Shown here: positions 34,641-47,010 of the stretch, in pieces | Layout of the letters: the number at the start of each line of letters is the position of its first letter | How positions within the stretch are numbered: the first letter of the stretch is position 1 | Assembly (NCBI GenBank): GCA_028015205.1 | Contig: CM051511.1 | Location: forward strand, 32,914,001-32,978,000 | DNA length: 64,000 bases | Source of the DNA: Mytilisepta virgata | Lineage: Eukaryota; Mollusca; Bivalvia; Mytilida; Mytilidae | Direction of reading: 5' to 3' | Program-made: the position numbers and the translations under genes | The notes under the pieces: model-generated | The model's input: only the letters and a program-made list of their open reading frames with translations | The model's database searches: none | What the model was told of the DNA's origin: nothing

Positions 34641-35704
34641 AATATGTTTTAAAGAAAAGTTCCAGATTTACATACATTTGTACCAGTTAATAATTAATAT
34701 CATGGCTATCGTCAAAACGTCGAATAGTCAAAACACAAGGCAGGATGAATGGTATGATTATGTACATGCAACAATGGCACTCTAAAATAGTGTTAATCTT
34801 AAACGGCCATTTCTGTCTTGTTTAATCTTGTCCGTCATGATTTTCACAATATCTGAATTTTCAGACCTACTCAAGATAGCAAAACATGACATTTTACCTT
34901 GCAGTCAATCAAGACTGGTTAAAACCGGTTCATAACTGTTCAAAACCATCATTCTACTCATCTGCACTGAAAAGATAATAACCGACAGATTTTGTCTTGC
35001 TATCTTGATTTTGTTTAGTAATTTTGTGATGCAGAAAATCAAGACATTGAAAATAAACAAGACCAGAATCGTCTTTAGAAAGGCACATGGGTTACGAATG
35101 GGGATAAATGGTACACAAACGTTCCTCTTATCTTCTTTCTGTCAACCCAAAACTTCCTTTTTACTCAAATATGTTTTGTATGTATTTATTATCTAAAATC
35201 TTTATGATAAATGAGATTGATGTATTTTGTAAAAGAATATAATCAGCAAGAACCCAAATGCCCTTTTCAATTATTGCAATTGGCATCCTGTCGAATATTT
35301 ACAAAAAAAAAAACAATTAAAAAACATCACATTAATTTCCCAGTTCACAATATTTCCAGCTAATTTTTGATAGAAATATACTTCGATGAAACAATTTTTT
35401 CAATTTGGGAATTACAAAATTTCCGTGTTCCTTTTCAAAACCGTCAGTTCATTTCTTCTACTGTAAACCTTCCATTGCTGGCTATATACAGTTTTCCTCA
35501 TCACCTTTCGATTAAGAAGTGTATGATTTGTTTAATCATGAGGGACCCTTTAGTTTGAAAGCAAATTAAATTTTGCAGCTACATAATAAACATTCAATCA
35601 TATGATGTTACTGATTATTCCGAATTCAACAGCAACGGAAATGAATATTAAATAGACTTGTTTCATGTGCCTTTTGTATATTCCTGAAACATATTTAATA
35701 CATT
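34641..35704. other. Intergenic, nothing recognised
   Basis: AT-rich; several 60-65 residue chance frames. Confidence 0.45.
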
Positions 35705-36018
35705 AAGTAAAAAAAAATACCAAAGGGCTATTCGAAGGAGGGGAAAATCGAAACAACTGACAAACTCTGGAAAACAACGAGACAAGACCAAAACAATACA
35801 TGCGCTACAATTAGAAACTAAAAACATATGAACAACATGGACCAAAAAACCCGGGGTAGATTCAGGTGCTCCGGAAGAGTAAGCAGTCTCTGCTTCCTGC
35901 ATAACGCTCGCCATGCTCCCCATGTCAAATCAGGTATGAGGAAGGGATACCATCAATGGAACAGGTCTATTTTCATTTGGGAAACGGTTGTTTTTCATAT
36001 CTATCAATCAAGCATTTT
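35705..36018 (-). mobile_element. RT retroelement 3' fragment, second 3'-UTR subfamily
   Basis: On the minus strand it starts with LIDRYEKQPFPK and stop (about 36015-35980), the end of the RT frame. It continues through CCTGTTCCATTGATGGTATC, GAAGCAGAGACTGCTTACTC and TTCCGGAGCACCTGAATCTA to CCCTTTGGTATTTTTTT near 35705. Same 3' end as the copies at 11183 and 43418. Confidence 0.75.
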
Positions 36019-37807
36019 TGTGGTTACCAGTATATCAAATCGGTGTATATTAAGGTAAGGCTTGCGGTCACAGGGAGATAACTCGAATTGAAAAGTTGAC
36101 TAAAGTTCTGATCACCTGAGCGTTTAATCTGTTGAATTTTTAACAACGTCGAAAAAGCGCGTTGCGTACAATTATCGTCTGACAAAATGTCAACACATCC
36201 TAACAGTGAATTGAATCACATGTTTAACGATAAGGAACCAAAACATTGTTCTATTGTTTGGAATGCATTCGGGAACTATATCAATGTCAATTTAAGCAAA
36301 GTTTTTGCCAGAAACAGTTGAAAGTCTACGCAACTGCCGAAGCGTGTATCTATGTGTTGAATATTGACCAACGATGATTTGGGGGAATATTTTTTCAGAC
36401 GACAAAGTCTCATGTTTATGAACGACTTCATCGTTGCCGATGCTTAGAATTATTAGATATTTCAGAAACTGATCGTCTTTAACATGGCCAGACATTATGA
36501 GGATACAGTGAATAAATCATTATTAGAGTCGCAACTTGCTACAAGATTCAAACAACGAACTCAAGGATGTCATAAATCCTGATCTTTCCACTGAAAATCT
36601 AACCTCTAACAGTTCAAGAAGAGTTTTGAATAGCTACGTGTATTTTGACTTCATAAGTTCAATAAAAATGTCCATTGATTTTCTGCTCTTCATCTACTTT
36701 AGGGCCCATTCTTTTACTGTAGAGGTATGATTTGGTAGGGATATGGTTAGCTGAGGGAAGGGTTCCTTCCTGCAGGTCAGAGCCTATTACATTTATAATT
36801 TGATGTTTTTTCTTATTTGTATTTAGAATATAAAAAGGGAAAACCATGCAGTATTTTTCATTAATAACAAAAAAAAAACAAAAACAAAAACAAACAAAAA
36901 ACACACATCCATGCATGAGGCATTTTTCTAGTTGAATATACATTGCGCCACGATGCAAGTTCAACAGATCCAACACAATATTTGCTTAGTACTTTGTTTT
37001 ACTGCACTCGGATTTAAACTTGATCTAGATACTATCAAAACAGGTCTTCCATATGAATTTGATCAAAAATCTGCAAATGAATATAGCCATGAGAGCGCTT
37101 AAAATGTGGACGAACGGACAGATGGACGGACGCCCAGCATTTCTATGTCCCCGCATTCCGACGGGGGACAAAAATTATGCTCTGAAAACGGCTTTCAGTG
37201 ATTGATTTTCTTACAAAAACGCGAAAAATACTTTATTTATGTGTTTAAGAGGGGTTAATATAGCATCCGTTTCCATGGAAACGAGATCGGGGACAAATGA
37301 ATTTTATTGTTTTATTATAATGGAAATATTTAAATCTATGAGTTCTCAATTTTTCATGAAATCGTGGGATCCGGAAACAGGACATTTTCTCCTTTTTGTT
37401 GCCATGGGAACGTTTCTATTTTTCAAGGAAATGTTAAAATGTTGTGTTTTTGTGATTTTTTCTAAACTTTTCATACAGATTTGATAAATAATATCTAAAA
37501 CATAATGATTTTTAAAAATTTCATTAAAAACTTTAATAATTTTAATACTTAGATAATTTTTTTCTTGAAAATAGTAAAATAAATATATTGTGACAAAATT
37601 ACCAAAAATCCAAATTTTGAGCTGTTCTTACAAAAAAAACTGGACGGGCGAATTTCTTAAAAATGCCACAAAATAAGAGAGGATCCCTCAATGAACAAAT
37701 AAATATATCACATTACTACAATATTGTAATGATAAAAATCCAAGGAGAGTGCAAACCTTACCTTAAGTTGCATAAATCCAAGGTAAAAAAGAAACGATAA
37801 AACTGAA
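36019..37807. other. Intergenic; one unrecognised minus-strand frame
   Basis: 36495-36292 (minus) reads MSGHVKDDQFLKYLIILSIG then NDEVVHKHETLSSEKIF, a mixed composition that could be a small exon remnant, but I cannot place it. 36870-36905 is an A-rich CAAAAA tract. 37140-37170 has TCCCCGCATTCCGACGGGGGA, a small hairpin. 37265 and 37400 have GTTTCCATGGAAAC-like words, also seen near 45225. Confidence 0.4.
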
Positions 37808-38775
37808 ACTAGAGGTACGGGCTGTCGGAACGACAGCTATACCGCACCCCACATTTATTTGTAAACAAACATTCTTAACATTTTCAGTTTCCATTGCATT
37901 ACAGTTTGCATCTGTAACAAATAACCTTTGCACCCACTTTCACTGTAATCTAACTTTTTGGCCTCTTTTCCCTTTTCGGCCCTTTAAATCCTCAAAATGC
38001 AAAATAAAAGCATGCTTAGCAGTACAGTTTGCATCTGTAACAAATAACCTTTTCATAAACATATCACAACCCACTTTTACTATAATTTAACTATTATTTT
38101 TATATAAAATTTTATTAATAATGGTCTTTTCCTGTTTTGGCCCTTTTTGGTCCCTCCCACCCCCTTTAAAAAGTTTGGAATTCCAAAACCTTATTGCGCA
38201 TCTACAGTTTGTAACCAACAATATGGCAACAATAAAAAATGATTTAAATTAAGAAATGAAATAGGAGTTCGAGTCACAAGGCTCTTTGTCTATTTTGGCC
38301 CTTTTTGGTCCCTCTTTTAGAAATTTGGAATTCCAAAACCTTTTGCGCTTCTACAATTTGTAAGCAACAATATGACATAGTAATTTTAGTAATTATGCTT
38401 TTGTTTCTGTTTCGGCCCTTTCTGGTTTCTCCTTTTAAAAAATTTCGAATTCCAAAACCTTATTGCGCATCTACAGTTGGTAAGCAACAATATTGCAACA
38501 TTGGCAACATGGTTTAAATTCAAAAATGAAAGAGGAGTTCACGTCACAAGGCTCTTTGTATAGTTTGGCCATATTTGGTCCCTCCCAAGCCCTCTTTTAA
38601 AAATTTGGAATTCCAAAACCTTATTGCGCTTCTACAGTTAGTAAGCAACAATACGGCACAAAAAGGGGTAAAAATTCAAAAGTGAAGGAGGAGTTTGCGT
38701 CACAAGAAAGTGTGGCGGACGAACGGACAGACACACAGACGGACAGTTCAGTTATCATTTGAGGGGGTACTGTAG
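37808..38775 (+). mobile_element. Composite repeat with GCTGTCG hairpin start and internal tandem modules
   Basis: Starts near CTAGAGGTACGG with the perfect hairpin GCTGTCG-GAA-CGACAGC (37821-37837). The interior repeats a module (TTTTGGCCCTTTTTGGTCCC, AATTTGGAATTCCAAAACC, TTATTGCGCATCTACAGTTT, GTAAGCAACAATATGG) at about 38135, 38296, 38409 and 38565. It ends in GGCGGACGAACGGACAGAC and TCATTTGAGGGGGTACTG. From memory it is a common molluscan repeat built on the same plan as the 15.9-17.7 kb element: short inverted end, tandem internal modules, no transposase. Confidence 0.65.
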
Positions 38776-39510
38776 AGGTGCCAGAAAGGACATCACCGGA
38801 AGCAGAAATGACATCACAGGAAATCACGTGACCGGAACCGGAAGTACTCGGAAGTGGTTTGCGTCCATGCGTAACTAGAAGTGATGTGTTTTCCCGCCAT
38901 TTGTTTACGGAAGTGACCAAGTCACGTGCTGGGACCCGGACATGTCTGTGCATGCGTGACCGGAACCGGAAGTCTTTTGCACGCATGCGCAACCGGAATT
39001 AGTCTGTTTTCCCCCATTTGTTTATGGAAATGACGTAAGTCACGTGCCGGGACCCGGATGTGTCGTCTGCGCATGTTCAGGCGGAACCCGAAGTGGTTTG
39101 CGCGCGAAGTAGTGTGTTCCCCTCCATTTTTCATGATTTGTTTACGGAAGTGACGTAAGTCACGTGCCGGGACCCGGATGTGTCATTAAAAAGTAATAAT
39201 AATATATAGAAGAAAGGAGAGTTTTGGAAATTATCTCCCCCTTGTATTGATAATGGATGAGAATATGGAAAAATTCAAAAACTGGCGGGAAAAGTTATTT
39301 CCCCTTGCATTGATGGAGGAGAATTATCTCCCTTTGAGCTTTCGGTTCCAGGCACGTGACTTACGTCACTTCTGTAAACAAATCATGGAGAATGGAGGGA
39401 AACACTACTACTGCGCGCAAACCACTTCCGGTTCCACCTGAACATGCGCAGACGACACATTCGGATCCCGGTACGTGACTTACGTCACTTCCGTAAACAA
39501 ATGGCGGGGA
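38776..39510. repeat. CpG-rich foldback built of ~120-bp units with TGACGTAA and CACGTG motifs
   Basis: The left arm carries TGACGTAAGTCACGTG at 39031 and 39151 (exactly 120 bp apart) and a diverged TGACCAAGTCACGTG at 38913. Each is followed by CCGGGACCCGGATGTGTC and preceded by ATTTGTTTACGGAAG. The right arm has the inverse, CACGTGACTTACGTCA, at 39353 and TACGTGACTTACGTCA at 39472 (119 bp apart). Both arms share CGCATGTTCAGGCGGAACC or its inverse. The AT-rich centre is 39187-39345. High CpG in an AT-rich region; the short ORFs are shadows. Confidence 0.8.
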
Positions 39511-40154
39511 ATTTACCTTAGCTGTTGTCATTTGGGCTTGTGAATTGAATTTGATAAGATATTTTTAAGTTTATCTAGTGGTTGATGTTGGACAAAATGT
39601 GGCTTTATTTATATTAATCTCTGAGACTGATTGGTCCCTTAAACGTGAATTTTGTTTACATTCTAATTAGAAATGATATTCATCATCAATTTCATCTTTA
39701 CAAATTTGACAGAATCTGCTTTTCCTCGGAGTATTCTTGTACCTTCCTTGTTCAATCACTTACACGAAATGAAGTGTTCATTTGTCTGATTCACAAACAA
39801 TCCCTAAACCGTGCCGACGTGTACAGTCGGTATGTAGGCTTTCACGAGAATTAATTCTTAAGAGTTTTTGTTTCTGTCTTAATATGCTTTTATGATACGC
39901 TGTAACCGAAAAATGTAATTAATTTGATATATTAATAAGATAAAAGCATGCAATATAAGATAAATAGGATAAATGTATCTTTGGCAATTTTTAACATTGA
40001 TATGTAGAGTGTAGTACAAATATGATTTTTCTTGATGAATTTGATAATCGATTCATCTCATTTGTCGCATTACTTTCAGACCAGAATAAATCAGTTTTAA
40101 CAATAATAATTATACTCTGGCATAACTGCAGCATTTCTCATCAAAATGTAACAT
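39511..40154. other. Intergenic, nothing recognised
   Basis: AT-rich; a 69-residue plus-strand frame with no motif. Confidence 0.4.
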
Positions 40155-40698
40155 AAGGGATGACATCAAAAGTTCAATGTAGGATAAAAAACTCACATAG
40201 TGTTTTAATTGACCATCCCCCCCCCCACCCCTCTTAACTTAATTTGGGGAAAATCGATTGACCAATATGGGCATATGCTTTGAGAGTACTTTTTGTATCA
40301 TGGGTCCTGTTTTTCCTCAACAATGTATGTTTGTTCTGTATATTGACTTGGACATCACTTTTGAAAAATATTGGAAAAAAGTCATGTGTATTTTTAGTAT
40401 GCATCAAAAAAGGCACTCTTTAATTATAATTGTATACATATCATTCAAAATTCACGATCGATAAAGCGTTTGAACGACGTAGATACTATGATTGATTTCG
40501 CCCCAATACTCTCTGCCAAAAATGTGCTTTCCGGTACGATTTGATGGCTTATTTTTGCTTTAAAAGTCCAAACATATGTTAAATCGATGTCGGATAACAA
40601 AACTTGCAGCGATTTTTACCCCCCCCCCCCCCCCCCCCACCCCCAACCTATTTGAATTAAGTTCTTTATCCTACATTGAACTTTTGATGTCGTCCCTA
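40155..40698. mobile_element. MITE-like element with ~45-bp inverted ends (copy 1)
   Basis: The left end AGGGATGACATCAAAAGTTC AATGTAGGATAAAAAACT is inverted at the right end as AGTTCTTTATCCTACATTGA ACTTTTGATGTCGTCCCT. Internal segments AATATGGGCATATGCTTTGA, CATGGGTCCTGTTTTTCCTC and AACTTGCAGCGATTTTTACC are shared with the 60580-60916 copy. It has poly-C runs at about 40218 and 40619 and about 200 bp more interior than copy 2. ORFs across it are not genes. Confidence 0.85.
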
Positions 40699-40727
40699 AC
40701 ACATTTGGATTCTACTATTATGCCTGC

Positions 40728-41215
40728 TTATACTTGGAACAGTCTACGTTTCTCAGCTTATCCGATATCCAAGGGCATGCGTAAGTTACCATGACTTACG
40801 ACAAAGAGGATTACTGCTGTCACAAAAGTTTCTTAACCAGGGTTTTATCAGGGATAAGTTGATGTCATCACTTAGGAAATTTTACGGTCGTCATCACGGA
40901 TTGACCGTTACAGTGTTCCAATATCGAAGATGATGTTGGACCTATTCCCACTGTCGTAACATTTCATGTACCTCCACCGATTTGTGACTACCACTTTGAC
41001 TTTGTGGAACTTCACGACGTGTGCCGTATACGAAGCAGGAACTGCTTACCCTTCCGGAGCACCTGAGTTCACTGCTGGTTGTTATAGGAGTTCTTGTTGT
41101 CCATCGTTTTTTAGTTTTCAGTGTTTATTTGTTGTGCTTGTGGTTGTTCATTTGTCTTCCCGGGTTTTGTCTGTCTAATGGACTGTGTATTTTTTGGATT
41201 GCTTCTTAGGAATAT
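40728..41215 (+). mobile_element. RT retroelement 3' fragment, damaged C-terminus plus 3' UTR
   Basis: From about 40745 one frame reads YVSQLIRYPRACVSYHDLRQ then RGLLLSQKFLNQGFIRDKLM and SSLRKFYGRHHGL, the C-terminal RT region. A 4-base loss near 40905 shifts the frame, and the proper end resumes to the TAA at 40957-40959. A +1 shift also lies upstream (PAYT / YVSQ). The 3' UTR follows (TTCACGACGTGTGCCGTATA, GGAGCACCTGAGTTCACTG, TGTCTGTCTAATGGACTGTG) to about 41215. It directly abuts the MITE on its left. Confidence 0.82.
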
Positions 41216-43417
41216 TCATCAATAATTATATTCTTATTATAATGAAGTTTGTATATTGAGTCCAATTAGACATAGGCCTTTTAACCTACATGTATTTGTA
41301 TTTAGTTCTAATTTTTCAACATTTTGTTTCAGCCATCTTGTCTTTTGTATATTCTTTTTATAATTTAATTATAATTTTAAAAGATGTGCTGTAAACTAAA
41401 GCTCTATCTTCTCCTTATCATGGTATATAAGCTTATAAATCGATTCTTTCTGAAATCTTTATCAGTACCAAAGATAATACATTATTACAAATTTATTATA
41501 CATTACTTAACAGGCTGTCAACCAAGAATTATTTGGTATTCAGATTTGATGGCTTATTATTTTTTTAACACAAGTTATATCACTTATTACATTTCGAACA
41601 CAAGTGATTTGAAAAATTAAGAATTGGTGTTTCAAAACCGTGTTAGACATACATAAACCCACGCATGACATCTACACTAAATGTTACATAACTGTTCAAT
41701 ACTTTATATTATGGACAAGACCAATCTCTGACAAGGTTAAATCATATTGCTCTGCTGATGAAACTATCGGGAAGCAATCACATCCCATCAATACGTATTA
41801 TTTTCCCAACATCCAGATAAAATATGTACTTTAATTTCTAATGATTGCAATATTTCTGACATTTTGAGTATTTTGAAGCTGTTACTAAGTTACATCTTAT
41901 GGCATTTTTGAATTACATCTTAAGTTTCAAACATAAAAATAAAATAAAAATAGATTAAAAAAAGTATATTAACATTATTAGTTTTGATTTAATTGGATAA
42001 AGTAAATTACCAGTAGTAAATATCATCTCTGCGTTTCTTACATGTACATCTAACACCCGGTTTAATTCTATTTTTATTGTGTATGGAATTACCAAAAAAA
42101 TATATCATATAGAAGAATCTCCTCACCCTCTCCATGATGAGAGGTATGTAACAAAATATCCCGAGGGGGACTCTGGATTTTTGACGGGGATTTGCGAAAA
42201 TAACCTTAGAAAAGGTACCCAAGCAAATACTAGAATACATGTCAATAATATACTGGAAAAAATAATTTTGGGGAACGCAAGACAACCATATCGAAAAATG
42301 TTATTTGGATGAATGTTATTCACATGCTAAATCTTGACTACATTTGTTTCCAATCAGGTCCGCCACCTGGGAAAACTCTTCAATTGCGTTAGTCCTTAAG
42401 GGGTTATTTACCAGTTTTTAGACTAGCCTGTATCCCGGGAAGTATCTTAATCAATCAAGCGTTATATTGTTACATTAATTTGGGAATATTTGACATCCAA
42501 ATAAAATTATGTACCTACCAAATTGAAAACCCATGTTCATGAAGAGGAAGAAAATATGCTTAATCGGTGTTAAGGGTAACCATAGGTCCATCTGGAGTGC
42601 CATAAAATACTATTACAGCCGCTATTATACCAAGGTGACTATTTATTTCACCGTTGCAAAAAGGTGCAAGACGATACTTAATTACAACAGCAAGGTCTAA
42701 GTCTGTTTGTTTTTATTGTAAGCCGCCCCATAGTTATGATAGTTATGACCGCTGCAGTTCTAATACTGGATTAAATATTTCTAGATCGATTGCATCTGTT
42801 TAAAATGCAATTTGACACAAGATATTGATAATTTATATATCATACGATTAAATAAGACTCTTATTATAATTATACAAAGTTTACCTTGATTCAAATTGAA
42901 TACGATAGTCGATAATAAATCATTACTTATGATATGTATATTTAATAATTTATATGTAATAAAATATTAAAAATATTCTTATGGGAGTATTTTTTTAACT
43001 GAGATTATTTTAATAATACTTCCACAAAATAATCATTTTTTTTATAAATTGAATGTTAAGGATTTTTTTTAGGCTTTGAGGATTGGATAGGTACATAATA
43101 ACGACGTCAGTTATATGAGACATTTACACATTGTATCTTGGAAAAAATCTACAAATTCTGGTTTAACAGCCAATAAGGCGATAATTATAGATGTATACAT
43201 GGCCTTTTTCATATTGCCCTTGTTATCAGCCCAAGACCTTGATATCGTTCCCGAGGGCCAATATAAAAAAGACCATGTATTAATCTATTTATCACATATT
43301 TTGCCAGAACTAATTACCCAGAACTAATTTTAATGCTGAATTCGATTTTCCTGTTTTCAAGCAAGTCTGTCAGGTTTTGAACAACGCTGATGTGGTGACT
43401 GAATATAAGTAAAGTAT
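41216..43417. other. Intergenic, nothing recognised
   Basis: AT-rich. Open frames of 60-92 residues near 41384, 42007 and 43115 have no recognisable motifs. Confidence 0.45.
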
Positions 43418-43580
43418 AGAAATACCAAAGGCATATTCGGAGAGAAAAATCGTAACAAAGAAGACAAGCCCAAACCAATACATGCACTACAATTAAAAAC
43501 TAAAAACATATGAACAACATGGACCCCACCAAAAAACCGGGGGTAGACTCAGATGCTCCGGAAGAGTAAGCATGTCTCCT
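43418..43580 (-). mobile_element. RT retroelement 3'-UTR fragment, second subfamily
   Basis: Minus strand: TTCCGGAGCATCTGAGTCTA, GTCCATGTTGTTCATATG and CCTTTGGTATTTCT match the UTRs at 11183 and 35705, ending at the same 3' terminus. No RT coding part remains. Confidence 0.7.
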
Positions 43581-43620
43581 AACATGCACATTCACAGTGC
43601 TACAGCTAGTAAACAGTTAT

Positions 43621-43903
43621 TTTGTTACAGAAATTACCAATATTTAGAAAAGTTCAAAAATAATGGTAATACTACGGGTTCATTCCATGTATTGCACATG
43701 GTAGATCTTCTTAGCTGAAATTTGGCTTCCTATTTCGGTATTTTTGGTTATGAGTACTTTTTGTTTAAAATAAGTTTGGTTTTTGGTTTTCCAAACGTTT
43801 CGGTTTTAATGCTGCTGATGAGAGGTAACTCCTTGAAATGCGTCGTATACAGCATAGTATAAATTTACTATATCTTATATTAGTATCTTTGGATTGTTAT
43901 TTT
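43621..43903 (+). mobile_element. Retrozyme-like hammerhead repeat, family A, single truncated copy
   Basis: Starts mid-unit at TTTGTTACAGAAATTACC and ends at GGATTGTTATTTT (43903), 54 nt after the cleavage site, as in all other copies. The left flank also ends CAGTTATTTTG, so TTATTTT occurs on both sides of the insertion and may be target-site duplication or priming microhomology. Confidence 0.83.
43809..43855 (+). ncRNA. Hammerhead ribozyme A6 (type I)
   Basis: CTGATGA at 43815-43821 and GAAA at 43835-43838. Stem I ATGCTG/CAGCAT, stem II GAGG/CCTT with TAACT loop, stem III ATGC/GTAT with GTC loop. Predicted cleavage 43849/43850. Fully canonical. Confidence 0.87.
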
Positions 43904-46273
43904 ATTTCTTTCACTTTTAGTATATAAATGCAAATTCATTTTCTCTGCTTTTACCGAAATCTACTCTAGTCCCTACTGGAAACTGCTAAGAACATTTATC
44001 CACGGTTAATTTACCGTAAATCATGATCAGACGATTATTTACAGCTGAGCGGAAGTGACGTCGATAAGGTTCACGAGAGGGCAGATAACATGTTATCCGC
44101 CCTCTTATGATGTTATTGCCCCCGGAAGGGGGGGGGGAGCAAATAACATGCTTCAAATTATGCTTTTATTACATCTGCAAAATCGTCATTATTTCAATAG
44201 CATATGTGATGTATATTACCCAATACAGTAAAATTATTTCAAGGCAAGGATATTTCACGGTCTTTCTTCCGATTTCGATTAGGATAGAAGGCTCAATCAT
44301 TTACCGCATATTGACATGATAAAATAACTAGTGACACTGATAGTTTTCGTTCGACAACATATGTGCTGAAGACGATCAAGGAGGTTACATTTGTAATTGA
44401 AAACAAAAAAACTGCTTTATATAGACACGGCAAACTTTAAAATTGTCAATAGCATGTTCAATAAAATTCTTATAATACTACTCACACCTTTATTTATTGT
44501 CTTTCCAATTATTGATTACAATATTTGATGAAATCAGTTAATTATAAACTTAATAACCGATAATTTATAATCCGGATGTAGATGTTATAAATCATCCCTA
44601 ACCTTTTGTCTAACTCGGATGTCTCAGTGTAGTTTGCATCTTAAAAGAACAGTGCAAGAAACAGATAAACAGGAGTACAGAACATGATAAAAGAAATTCA
44701 TTTTGTTATGTCCCCCCATCAAAGAGGGGAACATATTACTTTTTCTCCGTTTTTCCTCTCGTCCGACCAAGTTTTGTCCGCGAGTGTTCTCGAAAACGGC
44801 TGAATGTTTCGCAGCCAAAAATGGCACAAGAATCAAGGGTCACCTGGAGCTGTGCTTTGTCATATTAAGAACTACCGGTCGATAGCGATTTCCAAATGGC
44901 GGCTGTCAAAGCCGAAAAAAAACGTACAAAATTGTCAAAACAACACGTTGATCTCTAGTTCTCGGAAACCGTTTACTCGATGATTTCAATATTTTATACA
45001 GATATAGCCCCATGTTTGTTGTTTCTCCAAATGACACTCACTTCAAGATTTACGGGTTAAAAAGTACGTTTTAGGGGGATGAAATGATATAGGGGTTTCA
45101 ATAGAAACATAAATTTCTTACATGGAACATTCTAGAACAATACTATTCTAAAAGTCCTAGCCACTCTAAGTCAAGTATACGTAGATGTGATTTTTGCTTC
45201 TCGGATTTTCAAAATGGCCACCGTTGCCGTGGAAACAGCAAAAATACGAAAAAAAATTAAATTGGCTGTAGAGACTTGATACTTTGTTTAAAATAGGTCA
45301 CCACAAGTGCTTTCGATCGGCCATATTGGAAAATATAATTATGAAAAAAGCAGGTTATCAAAGCTTAACCTCTTATGAACTTCTAGTGAAAAATTACTTC
45401 ATCTTAAAATCAATTTGTAATTAACTATGATTTTTTTTATTCATTTTTTTATCTTTCATGTTAGAACAAGCCTATGACAACATATCCATTTTCGAAATTT
45501 ACATTTTTGCATCTATTACTATTATAATAATTGCTGTTGAAACTTTCAATCCCATATCCTAATTCTTTCTACCAAAGTTGATTGATTTAAGGTTTGTTTC
45601 TGTCCTTCAGACCACAGCTCAATGCCAAAGATATTTTGTTTACTTTAAATTACATTTCTGTTGCATTTTACATTTTCTGAAGGAAGAAAACAGATAAAAT
45701 AACATGTATGATGTATGTATAATTTGTTGCTGGTGTGTTTTTTCTGATCTCCACCAATATGCCAAAATGTGCATGTCAGTTATAATTTAACGACAAGAAG
45801 CATGTGGCTTTGAGGAGTAGATATCTGGTATAAAGATGACTGCATGTCAGATATTTAGAAAAAAAATGATATTTTTTACTTCAGGAATAATCACTTTTAA
45901 GCCCAGCTTGTTTACAGTAAAATAGGATCCGATGGTTTTATTGGTAAAAACAACTGTTCAAAACGTTCAAAAATGCTTGATGTTCATGGTTAGTGTCACG
46001 TTCCGAACGTTAAACTTAAACACTGATCATTTAGCAAAGAAACCAATTTTCTTCTTCACTTTTTACAGCTGGGTGAATGCTGACATTAATGTACAACAAA
46101 TAATATTTTTAACTACTTCCAGGTGATTAAATTTCTACGTGGGAATTATCGCCGTTTTTTCTACAGTTATTGGAATGATAAACTAGAGAAGTCCCGAAAT
46201 GACGTCTATGTAAACAAACTACATAACAACGACATTTTCTTGAGGTTTTTGTCGAAAATCATAGGAGCAACAG
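43904..46273. other. Intergenic; one palindrome, no gene
   Basis: GAGGGCAGATAACA / TGTTATCCGCCCTC (44079-44106) is a near-perfect palindrome followed by a poly-G run. 44700-45310 is less AT-rich, with GTTGCCGTGGAAAC-like words also found at 37.2-37.4 kb, probably an old repeat. Opposed 60-70 residue frames there are not convincing. Confidence 0.4.
45715..45870. repeat. Diverged dispersed repeat (partner at 48950)
   Basis: Shares with 48950-49080 the order CATGTCAG or CATGCCAG, then GACAAGAAGCATGTGGCTTT (GACAACAAACATGTGGTTTC in the partner), then GGTATAAAGATGACTGCATG (GGAATAAACGTGATTGCATG). No known family. Confidence 0.5.
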
Positions 46274-46402
46274 ATTCTCCTTCAATTTACTCGTGAGTTA
46301 TGGAATTTCTCCACCCTAAATAAATGCTCGAATGTTGAAAATCGAAAATTGAACTATCTTGGACGGAGAAATTCCATAGCTCATTCGTACTTGAAGGAGA
46401 AT
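46274..46402. repeat. Foldback/MITE-like inverted repeat
   Basis: ATTCTCCTTCAA with GAGTTATGGAATTTCTCC (46274-46312) is inverted at 46365-46402 as GGAGAAATTCCATAGCTC with TTGAAGGAGAAT. The arms are about 39 bp with a few mismatches around an AT-rich loop. Confidence 0.82.
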
Positions 46403-46540
46403 ATATATTTACATGCTGATCATATGTCATGTATTGCAATATAAAGAGAATAATGCACAGTTGTATGCCGTATGAAGTATAATCTCGACATACCAAAATC
46501 AGCCCGAGGGGTGATGTGGGGTGATTTTTCCATGTCTTAA

Positions 46541-47010
46541 AGAGGACAAATATACCTAAGGAGCAATAAAAAAAACGCAATCAATTAGACAGACAAAACC
46601 TAGGAAGACAAATGAACAACCACAAGCACAACAAATAAACACTGAAAACTAAAAAAAAACAATGAACAGTACGAACTCCTATAAAAACCAGGAGTGAACT
46701 CAGGTGCCCCAGAAGGGTAAGCAGTTCCTGCTCCGTATACGGAGTTCAACAAAGTCAATCCGATGGTAATCACAAACGGTGGAGGTATATGAAATGTTAC
46801 GACAATGGGAATAGGTCCAACATCATCTTAGATATTGGAACACTGTAATGGTCAATCAATTCGTGATGGCGACCGTAAAATTTCCAAAGTTAATAAGCTT
46901 TTGTGACAGCAGTAATCCTCTTTGTCGAAAGTCATGGTAACTCACGCATGCCCTCGTATAAACTAAGAAACGTACGCACCATATGCAGGCGATGCCGGTA
47001 TATTGTTACT
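46541..47010 (-). mobile_element. RT retroelement 3' fragment, damaged C-terminus plus 3' UTR
   Basis: On the minus strand it begins NIPASPAYGAYVS and stop, then after a frame change reads ACVSYHDFRQRGLLLSQKLI before a deletion rejoins KFYGRHHELID-like sequence. The stop is TAA at 46799-46797, followed by the first-subfamily 3' UTR (GAACTCCGTATACGGAGCAG, TTATAGGAGTTCGTACTGTT, TTGCTCCTTAGGTATATTTG) ending at 46541. Same family as 2611 and 40728, in opposite orientation. Confidence 0.8.

Noticed and set aside
34420..34785. 121-residue open reading frame
   Set aside because: Crosses the inverted arms of a foldback element, and its composition follows the hairpin rather than a protein family.
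38621..39134. Arg/His-rich 123- and 70-residue minus-strand frames
   Set aside because: They are shadows of the ACGT-rich tandem foldback; the repeated peptide simply mirrors the 120-bp unit.
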